A DNA stretch of 64,000 bases from Gammaproteobacteria bacterium (GCA_041395445.1 JAWLAO010000003.1:372001-436000); one strand, 5' to 3'. Shown: positions 34,476-43,880, counted from the first letter of the stretch. A program made the numbers and translations. Notes: generated by a model from the sequence alone, not told the origin.

Positions 34476-36005
34476 TTAATCCTCTTTCTCGTGTAAATAT
34501 TTTGATAAGTGGCGGTCAGCGACATTATCCTCAAATCCGGCAATTTTCGTATTGACCAGATGCCTTGAAACATAATAATACAACGGTATGACCGGTAAGT
34601 CATGTAATAAAATGTTTTCAGCATTTTCTGTTAACTGTTGTTTCATACTTAAATTGTCGGTATTTTTTATTTGCTCGATAATGGTATCGAAATTTTCGTT
34701 GCTGTATTTATAAAAGTTGAAGTGTGAATCGGAGGTGAACAACTCCAAAAAATTGAGTGCATCGGCATAATCTGCAATCCAACCCGAGCGAAATGTTTGT
34801 CTGTCACCGGATTTTCTTGAATTGACAAAAACTTTCCACTCCTGATTGACTAACTTGGTTTGAATTCCTAAAGTCTGTCGCCACATGGCAGCGATGGCAA
34901 TAGCGACTTTACGCTGGTTTTCACTACTGTTATAGAGCAGTTCAATCTCACACTCGTGCTTGTTAAAACCGGTTTTCTCAAATAACAATTTGGCTTGTTC
35001 AACCCTTTCAGCATAATTTGTCCTATCTTCCGTAGGAATTCCTGAAAGATTTTGCGGAATGATTCGATAAGCGGCTTGCTGACCTGTTTTTAAAACTTTC
35101 TCAACTAGGATTTCACGATTGATGGCAAGTGACAATGCTTTTCTTAAATCAGAGTTTTGTAAATACTTATCTTTGGTGTTTAAACCTAAAAAAAATGATC
35201 CCAGATAAGGTGTAATTCGCAACTCGTTTGGCAAATTTTGCCGAATCCAGTCGATTTGATTGTCAGGAATGGCTTCGGTGATGTCCAGTTCTCCGGCACG
35301 AAAACGTTTGAGTTCGCTGGATTGATCTTCGGTGACCCAATAAACCACTTTATCAAAATACACCGAATCTTTATCGTAATAATGAGGATTCTTCTCCAGA
35401 ACAATTTTTTCCTGAATGTTCCACTCTGACAATCGGTAAGCTCCGTTACTGATGATGTTTCTTGTGGTATTTTGTTGTTCCGGAAGTGGATAAAAGACTG
35501 GTAAGGTCAGTTTTTCCAGAAATGCGGAATCCGCTTGCCATAGTCTGATTTCCAAAGTGAAGTCATCAATCGCTTTGACGACTAAATTATCAGGTGTGAG
35601 CTTTTGTTGTAGGGTTTCTTCACCATGACGAATATTTTTTAGCAGAAAAGAATAGGGTGCTGCTGTTTCCGGTGCTATGGCTTTTTGCCATGCTCTGACA
35701 AAATCACCGGCAACCACAGGTTTGCCATCCGACCATTTGCTGTTCTGGCGAAGTTTAAAAGTCCAGACATTATTTTCAACTTTATGACTCTCGGCGACGC
35801 CATAAATCGGTTGACCTTTGGCATCCAAAGTCATCAAGCCTTCATACAAATCACGAAGAATATTGTGTGAATTCAAACCCTCTGCCTGATGAATATTCAG
35901 AGAATCAGGCTCAGAACCATTTCCACGATTCAGAATTTTTTCAGCATGACAACCGAGGGAGAATATAAGCAGAAAACAAATAATGTTTGAAAAATAATTT
36001 TTCAT
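34476..36005 (-). CDS. Oligopeptide-binding lipoprotein (OppA/MppA family)
   Basis: Extracytoplasmic solute-binding protein of the SBP_bac_5 family. I start at ATG 36005, giving a signal ending in the lipobox IFSLGC. Typical features are NRGNGSEPDSLN, DLYEGLMTLDAKGQPIYGVAESH, FKLRQNSKWSDGKPVVAGDF (the family signature region) and the C-terminal P-L-Y-Y-Y segment. 509 residues, standard. No permease or ATPase genes are adjacent, so it may be an orphan receptor using a remote Opp system or, like MppA, binding murein peptides. It is the first gene of a pair with the DUF3011 protein. Confidence 0.88.
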   Translation of the reverse strand: MKNYFSNIICFLLIFSLGCHAEKILNRGNGSEPDSLNIHQAEGLNSHNILRDLYEGLMTLDAKGQPIYGVAESHKVENNVWTFKLRQNSKWSDGKPVVAGDFVRAWQKAIAPETAAPYSFLLKNIRHGEETLQQKLTPDNLVVKAIDDFTLEIRLWQADSAFLEKLTLPVFYPLPEQQNTTRNIISNGAYRLSEWNIQEKIVLEKNPHYYDKDSVYFDKVVYWVTEDQSSELKRFRAGELDITEAIPDNQIDWIRQNLPNELRITPYLGSFFLGLNTKDKYLQNSDLRKALSLAINREILVEKVLKTGQQAAYRIIPQNLSGIPTEDRTNYAERVEQAKLLFEKTGFNKHECEIELLYNSSENQRKVAIAIAAMWRQTLGIQTKLVNQEWKVFVNSRKSGDRQTFRSGWIADYADALNFLELFTSDSHFNFYKYSNENFDTIIEQIKNTDNLSMKQQLTENAENILLHDLPVIPLYYYVSRHLVNTKIAGFEDNVADRHLSKYLHEKED

Positions 36006-36095
36006 ACCTAAATTGTATCTTTCGTTTATGAATAATTTGTGAACGCCATTCATTATACATGATAGAATCGCAAGTAACCTTTACCGAGAATCAAA

Positions 36096-37448
36096 TTGAA
36101 ACAATCACCAGTTATAGAGAATAAAAGCCAGCTTATCGAATATCTCGCCTCGGGTTGCAAACCCAAGTCTGAATGGAAAGTCGGAACCGAACACGAAAAG
36201 TTTGGGTTTCATAAAGATACACTAGCTCCTTTAAAATATGCTGAAAAAGGCGGAATCAGGGATATTCTTGAGGGTTTGAGAGATAAATTTGACTGGCAAC
36301 CTCAATATGAAGGTGAAAATATTATTGCTTTGACTCGTGACGGTTGTTCGATTACCTTGGAGCCGGGCGGACAGTTGGAGTTATCCGGTGCTCCGCTTGC
36401 TGATATTCACCAAACCTGCAGAGAAACCAATTTACACCTGAAAGAAGTCAAAGCGGTTTGTGAGGATTACAACTCTGCTTTTATTGGTATGGGCTTTCAT
36501 CCGACTGCCAGAAAAAAAGACATTGAATTTATGCCCAAGGGTCGTTATAAAATCATGCGGGAATACATGCCTAAAGTTGGTACTTTGGGTTTAGACATGA
36601 TGAAACGCACCTGCACCATTCAGGCGAATCTCGACTTTGCCAGTGAAGCCGATATGGTGCAAAAGTTTCGTGTGTCTTTGGCATTGCAACCGATAGCGAC
36701 AGCGTTGTTTGCGAATTCGCCTTTTAAAAATGGTAAACCGAATGGATATTTGTCCTATCGTTCACATATCTGGACGGATACCGATAATGACCGTTGCGGA
36801 ACGATTCCTTTTGTTTATGACGACTCCATGAGCTTTGAACGCTATGTGGATTATATGCTGGATGTACCGATGTATTTTGTCTATCGAGATGGCAAATATA
36901 TTGATGCCAGCGGTTTGTCTTTTAAGGATTTTATGCAAGGCAAACTGTCGGTGTTGCCCGGTGAATTACCAACACTGAAAGACTGGGAAGATCATTTAAC
37001 CACAGCTTTCCCGGAAGTTCGTCTGAAAAAATATCTGGAAATGCGCGGAGCCGATGGCGGTCCGTGGCGACGAATCTGTGCTTTGCCGGCTTTGTGGGTT
37101 GGGATTTTGTATGATCAGGAATGTCTGGATGCCGCATGGGATTTGGTCAAAGACTGGACAAAACAAGAGCATCAATTACTGCGAGATAATGTACCTAAGA
37201 AAGGATTATGCACTAATTTCAGAACAGGAATCGTCCGTGACGTGGCTCTGGAAATGTTGAAAATTTCCAGATTAGGACTTGAAAAAAGAAACATTCGTAG
37301 CTCGTGTGGAAAAGATGAGTCGTTATTTCTGGAAACCTTACAAATCATTGCTGATACCGATGTGACACCGGCAGAGCGTAAACTTGGAAAATATCACAGT
37401 GTGTGGAATAAGGATTTGAAGTATCTTTATGAGATTATGAAGTATTGA
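36096..37448 (+). CDS. gshA: Glutamate-cysteine ligase, plant/proteobacterial type
   Basis: First step of glutathione synthesis, joining Glu and Cys with ATP. The sequence KVGTEHEKFGF, ITLEPGGQLELSG, FIGMGFHPTA, MKRTCTIQANLDF and MRGADGGPWRRICALPALWVG is the plant-type GCL found in alpha-proteobacteria and Xanthomonas rather than the E. coli GshA family. The length of 450 residues fits. The start is TTG at 36096; no nearby ATG gives the full conserved N-terminus. Monocistronic. An AT-rich hairpin follows the stop, then an IS1182 remnant. Confidence 0.93.
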   Translation: MKQSPVIENKSQLIEYLASGCKPKSEWKVGTEHEKFGFHKDTLAPLKYAEKGGIRDILEGLRDKFDWQPQYEGENIIALTRDGCSITLEPGGQLELSGAPLADIHQTCRETNLHLKEVKAVCEDYNSAFIGMGFHPTARKKDIEFMPKGRYKIMREYMPKVGTLGLDMMKRTCTIQANLDFASEADMVQKFRVSLALQPIATALFANSPFKNGKPNGYLSYRSHIWTDTDNDRCGTIPFVYDDSMSFERYVDYMLDVPMYFVYRDGKYIDASGLSFKDFMQGKLSVLPGELPTLKDWEDHLTTAFPEVRLKKYLEMRGADGGPWRRICALPALWVGILYDQECLDAAWDLVKDWTKQEHQLLRDNVPKKGLCTNFRTGIVRDVALEMLKISRLGLEKRNIRSSCGKDESLFLETLQIIADTDVTPAERKLGKYHSVWNKDLKYLYEIMKY

Positions 37449-37472
37449 ATGCAATTGACAATGTGAAATGAA

Positions 37473-37504
37473 TAATTAGTAATTTGTAATTAACAAACTA
37501 ATTA
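37473..37504 (+). terminator. AT-rich hairpin after gshA
   Basis: TAATTAG pairs with CTAATTA and, inside a three-base bulge, TTTGT with ACAAA around a five-base loop. There is no good U-run, so it is a weak terminator candidate. Confidence 0.3.
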
Positions 37505-37522
37505 TCTCGTTCCTATTCTCTG

Positions 37523-39239
37523 AGACTGTGAAATAACTCATATTAGAATTACAACAAAACATGTTACAATCATATGTGCTAATAATACAAATTTTTACAA
37601 ATGTCATCATTTTATAAATCAGGAAAGAATCGTCATCAACAATTAATCTTCCCTCCCAGTCTGGATGAATATATAGACTCTGACAATAGTGTAAGAGCGA
37701 TTGATGATTACATTACACAACTGGATTTTGATAAGCTAGGCTTTCAAGATACAAGGAAAAGCAACCGGTCTGACGGTCAAAAATCTTACAGTCCCAAACT
37801 ATTAATGAAAATATATCTTTATGGATATTTGAATAAAATCAGAAGTAGCCGAATGTTAGAGCGAGAGTGCAAACGCAACATTGAACTCATGTGGCTTACT
37901 TCAGGATTAACACCAACTTACCATACAATATCAGACTTTAGAAAAAACAATCCCAAAGCACTAAGAAAGACATTTAGACACTTTGTTCTGTTATGTAAGA
38001 ACCTGAGTTTGATTGGAGATGGTCTAAAAGCTGTTGATGGAGCATTTTTTAAAAGCCAATGCCTCAAAAAAACAAATTACTAATGAAGAAGACAATTGAA
38101 AAAGACTTGGTAATTATAGATGAGAAAATTGAAACCTATTTAAAAACTTTAGATAGTTCGGATAAAGAAAAGCAACCATCAAACCTGGCAGATAAATTAC
38201 CCAGGGATATAGAAAAACTGAAAGCCAGACAACAAAAGCTGTTAGATGATTTAGCGCTTCTGAGAAACTAAAAAAAGCAACATAACCTCACAGACCCGGA
38301 TGCATCACTAATGAAAAAGCCTGCTCATAACCTTGTGGCTTACAATACACAAATAACAGTAGATGAAAAATTCAAATTAATAGTAGCCACTGATGTTTCC
38401 TCAAATGGTAATGACTTAGAACAACTTCACAATATGTCAGTTCAAAGCAAAGAGAATCTTGAAGTTCAGGAATTAGACATAGTCGGTGATGTAGGATACT
38501 TTAGTGCCAAAGAGATCAAGAAGTGTGTGGATGACAACATCAAAATATCAATACCTGAAGGCAATAAAACTCAAGGTCAAAAAAACAAAGGTAAATATAC
38601 AAGAGACGCCTTTAAATATGATTCACAAAATGACTGTTATGTATGTCCAAACAATAAGAGCCTCAAAAAACAATATCGAAACAAACTAAAAATGAAAAAC
38701 TATACTATAAATATGCAACGACAAACCCGGATTGTAATGGATGTCCATTACGAGAAAAATGCTTGTCATCTAAGGCGTCTTATAAAGTGATTTATAGATG
38801 GGAATATGAAGCTGTGGTTGAAAAACATAGGGAAAATATGGCCTTAGAGGAATCAAAAGAAATTATTAAGAAAAGAGGTTCCATTGTAGAGCATCCATTT
38901 GGAACAATAAAACGAATGCTCGGTTGGGATCATTATCTTGTTCGGGGCATTGAAAAGGTATCTGGTGAAAATGCATTAATCATGTTTACTTACAATTTTA
39001 AGCGAGTATTAAATATACTGGGTATTGATATATTTAGAAAAATGATAAGATTGATGTAAGACCTTTAAAAGGCCATATTCACCTGAGTAAAAAGTCAGTT
39101 ATTGAAGATAATGACAAGCAAAGCTAAATTTATAGCTAGTAAGAAAATATAAAGTAGTTAATCATAAATTTAGTACAATATAGAAAAATGAGAACAATCC
39201 ATATTTACGATGATTTTTCTATATGTTATTTCACAGTCT
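37523..39239 (+). mobile_element. IS1182-family insertion sequence, inactivated
   Basis: A 1717-bp element. The ends are near-perfect inverted repeats beginning AGACTGTGAAATAAC (37523-37537, complement at the right end 39225-39239), flanked by a 5-bp direct repeat CTCTG (37518-37522 and 39240-39244). It encodes a single transposase in broken frames. Bases 39060-39239 are the non-coding right end. Intact ends and a clean target duplication show that the insertion itself is recognisable even though the transposase has decayed. The stretch 39240-39429 outside the right end holds nothing that I can identify. Confidence 0.88.
37601..39059 (+). pseudogene. IS1182-family transposase, frameshifted
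   Basis: The N-terminal part (FYKSGKNRHQQLIFPPSLDE, then VDGAFFK) ends at an A/T-rich shift near 38050. The next part (KANASKK..., then DLVIIDEKIETYLKTL) changes frame again near 38085 and meets a TAA at 38269. The middle catalytic region (VAYNTQITVDEKFKLIVATD, GDVGYFSAKEIK) continues in that frame, then shifts a last time near 38690 into the C-terminal part (SIVEHPFGTIKRMLGWDHYL). There are at least three frameshifts plus a stop, all in A-rich runs. It cannot make an active enzyme without recoding. Confidence 0.88.
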
Positions 39240-39429
39240 CTCTGCGTGGGAATGCGTATTTGTTTTTATGCAGATACTTACGAACTCTTAAAACTCATCC
39301 ACTTTGCTTAACATGATTGTGTTTTACTAGATGTCTGATCGGTTTCGGGCATGACATAACTCTTTCTAACTTGCACCGAATTTTTTATTCAGAATTAAAA
39401 TATCGAAGAAGTAACTAAATTAATAAGCT

Positions 39430-40158
39430 CTATTTCCTTGCGACCAATATTGGTCTGGCATATCCGAAAAGACTTTTTTTGTTGGGTTTGATTATTTCGG
39501 TACTTTTAAATCCGGCATCACTTAATCGCTGTAAAATATCTACTCCATAGTTTCTGTAACAGAAAACTTTGTTTTTTCCACGCAGGCTGTCTGAGTGATA
39601 TTCGGGTGGAAGTATGTTTATTCTTTTTCCATTGACGACCTGTGTTCTTTCAATAGTTTTTGAATCAAGGATGATAGGAACTGTAAAGATAAAAACTCCG
39701 TTTGGTTTAAGCACTCTGTATACTTCTTTGAAACCTTTTATATCATTCTCAACATGCTCAAAAACTTCTAAAGATGTGCAGATGTCAAAACAGTTATCTT
39801 CAAGTGTCAGTTTTTCGACATTCTGACATTGAATTCCATTTTTGTATTCACCGGGTTTTATTTCATCGATGTACTCACTCAGAGTCAGATTTCTATTTTG
39901 CTTTTGCAGAAAGCGAACAAAAGCTCCTCGTGAAGATAATTCATAAACACTCATATCAGGTTTGAAAAATTGTTTAAATACTCGACCTAATGACTGTGCA
40001 ACCGGAGAGGCGAAACATTTAGAGCAACGAACTCCCATTTCATCATTATGTGTTTTGATTTGGAGCTTCCAGCCACAAAGTGAACACTTCTCTCTATTTA
40101 ATCGGAGTTGAGACGGCTTTGTCTGTTTGAGTGCTGATATTATCTTGCGAACAATCAT
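39430..40158 (-). CDS. SAM-dependent methyltransferase with N-terminal zinc ribbon
   Basis: 242 residues. An N-terminal CSLCGW and CSKCFA pair of C-x-x-C motifs (~22-46) forms a probable zinc ribbon. A type 11 methyltransferase follows, visible as FDICTSLEVFEHVENDIKGF, EVYRVLKPNGVFIFTVPI and a conserved LPPEYHSD loop. The usual glycine-rich SAM motif is weak (YELSSRGAF). It overlaps the second methyltransferase gene by 4 bases. Substrate unknown; the C-terminal half, with PEYHSD/G and FCYRNYGVD, is shared with the neighbour, so both may act on the same glycan or lipid. Confidence 0.78.
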   Translation of the reverse strand: MIVRKIISALKQTKPSQLRLNREKCSLCGWKLQIKTHNDEMGVRCSKCFASPVAQSLGRVFKQFFKPDMSVYELSSRGAFVRFLQKQNRNLTLSEYIDEIKPGEYKNGIQCQNVEKLTLEDNCFDICTSLEVFEHVENDIKGFKEVYRVLKPNGVFIFTVPIILDSKTIERTQVVNGKRINILPPEYHSDSLRGKNKVFCYRNYGVDILQRLSDAGFKSTEIIKPNKKSLFGYARPILVARK

Positions 40159-41018
40159 TTTTCAGCACATATGAGAATTTGTTCATCACCCAAATACGCA
40201 TATTTCTCAGACCAGTAGAGAAAGATGTATGCGTCTTTAAATCCTATGTCTTTAAGTTGCTTTAACAATTGCCAACCAAAAGTGTAATAACTTAATGAAC
40301 CTTTACCGGATACCGGATTTCCATGATATTCGGGAGTTTCATGATGAATGATTTGATTGTCTTTGATGCTTGCTCGAGTTAGATTAGTTAAAGAGTTTAA
40401 ATCAAAAGGCACTGATAAAAGAAGTTTTCCTTTAGGTTGAAGAACTCTGTGTATTTCATTCAGAGCGGTCTGGTAATCAGGAATATGTTCCAAGCAATCA
40501 AATGATAAAATGTATTTGAAACTGTTATCACTAAAAGTTAAGTTGGTTAAGTCTTTATGATTTAATTTATCAGGGAAAAATTTTAGTGAAAGTCTGAATT
40601 TAAAGTAGAATGAACTATCTGACAAATATTCGCTGCCGACTATTTTTTTGTATTTCCTTTTAAGCCATTTATATAGCAATGATGCTTGTTCAGTGATATA
40701 AATTTTGTCGTTGATGTTTGGTTTAAACAGATTTTCAAATAAATGGATACTTCCTCTGATTCTATTATTAAGTTTGGATTTTTTGCACACCAATCTTTCT
40801 CTGAAATTGATCGTTTCATTATTCGAATACTTTAAATCGATTGAAAATTGACTTGGACTTTGAGCGGTCCAGGAAAATCCGTCAATTAAAAAAAATGCTT
40901 GTTTCTTGATTCTGAGATTGAGACTGTTATTAATTTTTTGAAGCTCGTCAAGTTGCAACCTATCGTTTAGCAAGTGGTTTTTGTAGTCATTAATGTACTC
41001 TATTCGTGTGATATGCAT
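40155..41018 (-). CDS. SAM-dependent methyltransferase, paralogue of neighbour
   Basis: 287 residues. The methyltransferase core is NSFKYILSFDCLEHIPDYQT and NEIHRVLQPKGKLLLSVPFD, then the ETPEYHGNPVSGKGSLSYYTFGWQLL stretch, which parallels the PEYHSD region of the downstream protein. The first ~110 residues replace the zinc ribbon with a different N-terminal domain (FSWTAQSPSQFSIDLKYSN). It lies 14 bases after the acyltransferase gene on the same strand, so the three probably form one unit that may modify envelope lipid or polysaccharide. Exact substrate unknown. Confidence 0.75.
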   Translation of the reverse strand: MHITRIEYINDYKNHLLNDRLQLDELQKINNSLNLRIKKQAFFLIDGFSWTAQSPSQFSIDLKYSNNETINFRERLVCKKSKLNNRIRGSIHLFENLFKPNINDKIYITEQASLLYKWLKRKYKKIVGSEYLSDSSFYFKFRLSLKFFPDKLNHKDLTNLTFSDNSFKYILSFDCLEHIPDYQTALNEIHRVLQPKGKLLLSVPFDLNSLTNLTRASIKDNQIIHHETPEYHGNPVSGKGSLSYYTFGWQLLKQLKDIGFKDAYIFLYWSEKYAYLGDEQILICAEK

Positions 41019-41032
41019 TTGTTATTTAGCCT

Positions 41033-41938
41033 TTAAGGGAGATTATATGGGTTTTTCACTCTGTCAGGTGTTGTTTTAAATCTTTTATGCACCCAGAGGT
41101 ATTGTTCAGGGCATTGTTTTACCATATTCTCAATTCCAAGATTGATACGCGTTGTATCAATAATAGCATCTTTTGTTGGAAAGTCAGGCAATGGTTCTGA
41201 AATTTTCAGAGTGTAATAGGGTGGTTTAGGATTTCTTTGCACATGGAAAAATAAAACCTCGCAGTCAGATAATCTTGCCAGTTGGTGCGTAGCAACGATG
41301 GTGGCAGCCGGACGATTGAAAAACGGAACAAATACCGATTGCCCTCTTCGGTAGTCTTGATCCGGAGCGTACCATAATATTTTTCCTTGTTTTAAATGCT
41401 TGATAATTGGTCGGAGTTCGTCTCGTTTAAACATGTGAGTTGCGTATTTAAGACGTGATTTTGTCACGATATATTCGGTCACAGGGTGTTTGTGAGGTCG
41501 GTACATACCGGCGATGGGATATTTTTTACAAAGGATTTTTCCTCCCATATCTAAAGCTGTAAAGTGCCCGGCGACCAGCAAGATTCCTTTCTTTTCATCT
41601 AAACATCGTTCAATGTGTTCACTACCATCAATAATGGCATTACTTTCGATTTTTGTTGTATTTCCGAGAAAGGCTTTGAGAGTTTGGGTGAACATGATTC
41701 CAGTTTCGGAGATGTTTTTTTTGAGCAAAAATTTTCTTTGTTCCTCAGATAAGTCGGGAAAACAAATCTGTAAGTTTTTTTGAGCGACTTTTTTTCGTGA
41801 ACTCAATAATAACATTAATAACTTACCAAGTCCTGAACCCAATAACACCAGCAGATGATAAGGCAAAGCAGAGAGTAATCGCAATAAAATGTATAGCAAC
41901 CATGCAAGAGGATATTTGAATATCGAAGGCTTAATCAT
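41033..41938 (-). CDS. lpxL: Lipid A biosynthesis acyltransferase, LpxL/HtrB family
   Basis: Adds a secondary acyl chain to Kdo2-lipid IVA at the inner membrane. 301 residues with an N-terminal membrane anchor (LAWLLYILLRLLSALPYHLL), the catalytic HX4D motif in AGHFTALDMGGK, then MYRPHKHP and PDQDYRRGQSVFVPFFNRPA, all characteristic of LpxL/LpxM/LpxP. The exact member (lauroyl, myristoyl or palmitoleoyl) cannot be told from sequence by eye; lpxL is the best default. It is divergent from nhaB and first in a unit with two methyltransferases. Confidence 0.88.
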   Translation of the reverse strand: MIKPSIFKYPLAWLLYILLRLLSALPYHLLVLLGSGLGKLLMLLLSSRKKVAQKNLQICFPDLSEEQRKFLLKKNISETGIMFTQTLKAFLGNTTKIESNAIIDGSEHIERCLDEKKGILLVAGHFTALDMGGKILCKKYPIAGMYRPHKHPVTEYIVTKSRLKYATHMFKRDELRPIIKHLKQGKILWYAPDQDYRRGQSVFVPFFNRPAATIVATHQLARLSDCEVLFFHVQRNPKPPYYTLKISEPLPDFPTKDAIIDTTRINLGIENMVKQCPEQYLWVHKRFKTTPDRVKNPYNLP

Positions 41939-42045
41939 GGAGTGGATTATATCAATTGCAATTTGGAAATAATATGTCGCGGAGACTTTTTAAATATTTT
42001 AGTCTTGAACGATATTATAAATCATATTTTTCAGGCACGATATAC

Positions 42046-42075
42046 CTGACTTTTAGTTGTGAGATGTTGTAGAAT
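42046..42075 (+). promoter_or_regulatory. Possible nhaB promoter
   Basis: CTGACT (42046-42051) and TAGAAT (42070-42075) are 18 bases apart, with a predicted start near 42082 and an AGGGG ribosome site before the GTG at 42104. Confidence 0.4.
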
Positions 42076-42103
42076 GTTGTTTTTTTGAAAATTAGGGGAC
42101 ATT

Positions 42104-43573
42104 GTGAATATCGTATTCAATCAGTTTTTAGGCAATAGTCCAAAATGGTTTAAATTAACAATTTTAACCTTTTTGGTGTTGTGCTATCCACTAACTCTGG
42201 CATTAGGAAAAACCGTAATGGGTTGGGCTTTTATTGCCATGTTCATTATGACTTTAGCGTTAGCTTTGAAATGCTATCCGTTGCAATCCGGTGGTTTGCT
42301 GGGGTTGGCAATTCTGGCTTTGGGTTTAACCAGTCCGGAAACGGTTTGGCATGAAATACAGGCTAACCTTGGAGTGATTTTTTTATTGGTATTTATGGTG
42401 AGTTTTATTTATTTTATGAAACCACTGCTAATTTTTCTATTTGGAAAAATTTTATTAAAAGTGAAAAACAAGTTGATATTGTCTTTTATTTTTTCCTTTG
42501 CAGCAGCTTTTTTATCAGCTTTTTTGGATGCATTGACTGTAACTGCTGTGTTAATCACAGTATTTGTTGCTCTTTATGGAGTGTATGAAAAAGTTCACTC
42601 TTCCATGAATGTTGATTATGATGATAACAAAGAACCCGACAGAAAGCAGATGGGGGGCGATACTCTTTCGGAGTTTCGTGCTTTTATTCGTTCATTGGTG
42701 ATGCATGGTGCAGTTGGTACGGCTTTGGGAGGTGTTTGTACAACAGTAGGTGAGCCACAGAATTTATTGATTTCAGAAAAGATGGGATGGGATTTTGTTA
42801 CTTTTGCGGTCAACATGTCTCATGTCACGGTTCCTGTTTTTATTGCCGGAATAGTCACTTTGGTTATTGTTGAGTTAACGAAAACATTTGGTTTTGGCGC
42901 AAAACTGGATCCGGGGGTTCGTGAAATCCTGAAAAATTATTTACAGGAAGAAGATGCGAAACGCACATCGAAAGATCGCTATAGTCTGGTGATCCAAGGT
43001 ATCAGTGGCTTATTGCTTATTTTTGGTTTGGCGTTTCATGTGATGGAAGTCGGGTTGATAGGCTTGAGCCTTTTGGTTCTTGTCACCTCTTTAACCGGCA
43101 TTACAGACGAACATCAAATAGGACGAGCATTCGAGGAATCTTTGCCATTTGTCTCATTGCTGGTTATCTTTTTTGTAGTGGTTGGAATGATTCATGACTT
43201 GCATTTGTTCAAGCCAGTGATTGATTGGGTTCTGGCGATGCCATTTGAACAACAACCGAAGGCGTTTTTCCTCGCCAATGGCATCTTGTCTGCAATTAGT
43301 GATAATGTTTTTGTTGCAACTGTTTATATTAATGAGGTGAAAGCCGCATTTGATTCCGGAGCGATTACCAGAGAGCATTTCGATACTTTGGCTGTTGCTA
43401 TAAATACAGGAACAAATATTCCTTCAGTTGCCACTCCAAACGGACAGGCTGCTTTCTTATTCTTGCTGACGTCTGCTTTAGCACCTGTAATCAGGTTGGG
43501 TTATGTAAGAATGGTAACAATGGCTTTGCCTTACACGGTTATTCTGACGATTGTCGGATACTTTGCTCAATAA
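42104..43573 (+). CDS. nhaB: Na+/H+ antiporter NhaB
   Basis: Inner-membrane exchanger that expels Na+ in return for protons. 489 residues with about twelve hydrophobic segments. NhaB-specific stretches include FLGNSPKWFKLTIL at the start, AFLDALTVTAVLI, the HGAVGTALGGVCTTVGEPQN segment, and the C-terminal DNVFVATVYINEVK and NTGTNIPSVATPNGQAAFLF. GTG start with a good AGGGG site. The presence of NhaB fits a marine habitat. It is followed by a strong terminator. Confidence 0.95.
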   Translation: MNIVFNQFLGNSPKWFKLTILTFLVLCYPLTLALGKTVMGWAFIAMFIMTLALALKCYPLQSGGLLGLAILALGLTSPETVWHEIQANLGVIFLLVFMVSFIYFMKPLLIFLFGKILLKVKNKLILSFIFSFAAAFLSAFLDALTVTAVLITVFVALYGVYEKVHSSMNVDYDDNKEPDRKQMGGDTLSEFRAFIRSLVMHGAVGTALGGVCTTVGEPQNLLISEKMGWDFVTFAVNMSHVTVPVFIAGIVTLVIVELTKTFGFGAKLDPGVREILKNYLQEEDAKRTSKDRYSLVIQGISGLLLIFGLAFHVMEVGLIGLSLLVLVTSLTGITDEHQIGRAFEESLPFVSLLVIFFVVVGMIHDLHLFKPVIDWVLAMPFEQQPKAFFLANGILSAISDNVFVATVYINEVKAAFDSGAITREHFDTLAVAINTGTNIPSVATPNGQAAFLFLLTSALAPVIRLGYVRMVTMALPYTVILTIVGYFAQ

Positions 43574-43599
43574 AAATTGAGACACAATATCAAAAGAAG

Positions 43600-43625
43600 C
43601 ACCTCTTTTTAGAGGTGTTTTTTTT
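43600..43625 (+). terminator. nhaB terminator
   Basis: Stem CACCTCT with AGAGGTG, loop TTTT, then eight T. It lies 27 bases after the nhaB stop. Confidence 0.92.
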
Positions 43626-43630
43626 ATGCA

Positions 43631-43657
43631 AAAAAAACCCGGCAATTTCTTGCCGGG
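43631..43657 (-). terminator. Leftward intrinsic terminator
   Basis: Perfect eight-pair stem CCCGGCAA/TTGCCGGG with loop TTTC; on the minus strand it is followed by a U-run (A7 at 43631-43637 on the + strand). It ends either the VPS10-like gene's transcript, whose stop is 220 bases away, or a separate small RNA from the region in between. Confidence 0.85.
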
Positions 43658-43659
43658 TA

Positions 43660-43785
43660 CAAAAATACATAAAAATTGATTGGGGAAAACCAATTTTCCA
43701 GCTTATTCAAAGGGGGGGGAAGAATAAGCTAAAACATGACTCTTGCGAAATCATGGTTCTATCTAATCATGTTTTATTTATATTA
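43660..43785 (-). ncRNA. Highly structured intergenic segment, possible small RNA
   Basis: Between the leftward terminator and the VPS10-like gene there are three further stem-loops: AAAATTG/CAATTTT (43672-43697), a perfect nine-pair AGCTTATTC/GAATAAGCT (43700-43708, 43722-43730), and AAAACATGA/TCATGTTTT (43731-43775). The middle one carries a run of eight G on the + strand (eight C on the minus strand) in its apical loop. No open frame fits. A minus-strand RNA ending at the terminator at 43631 would show a C8 loop, as in small RNAs that pair with G-rich ribosome sites. A promoter is not clear. Confidence 0.4.
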
Positions 43786-43880
43786 GCAAGCATTAAATTA
43801 GCAAATTCTAATATAATTTCAAAATTCTTCATTACTCTCAGAAATGTCTAAGTGAAAACTGACAAAATTTGTAAATGGAA

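Larger units (their letters stand above)
37505..39256. repeat. Palindromic intergenic repeat split by an IS
   Basis: Joining the left flank (37505-37522) to the right flank (39245-39256) with one copy of the target duplication restores a hairpin: CGTTCC at the left pairs with GGAATG at the right, with CTCTG in the loop. It resembles the CGTTCCCACGC-CTGCGTGGGAA repeats found between genes in many proteobacteria. The IS1182-family element lies in its centre. Confidence 0.5.

Noticed and set aside
37518..37522. Taking GAGACTGTG as the first bases of the IS1182-family end
   Set aside because: Shifting the boundary by one base gives a clean 5-bp direct repeat CTCTG on both sides, which fits better.
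37601..39059. Several separate small genes with their own functions
   Set aside because: Together the frames reconstruct one IS1182-family transposase broken by frameshifts and a stop.
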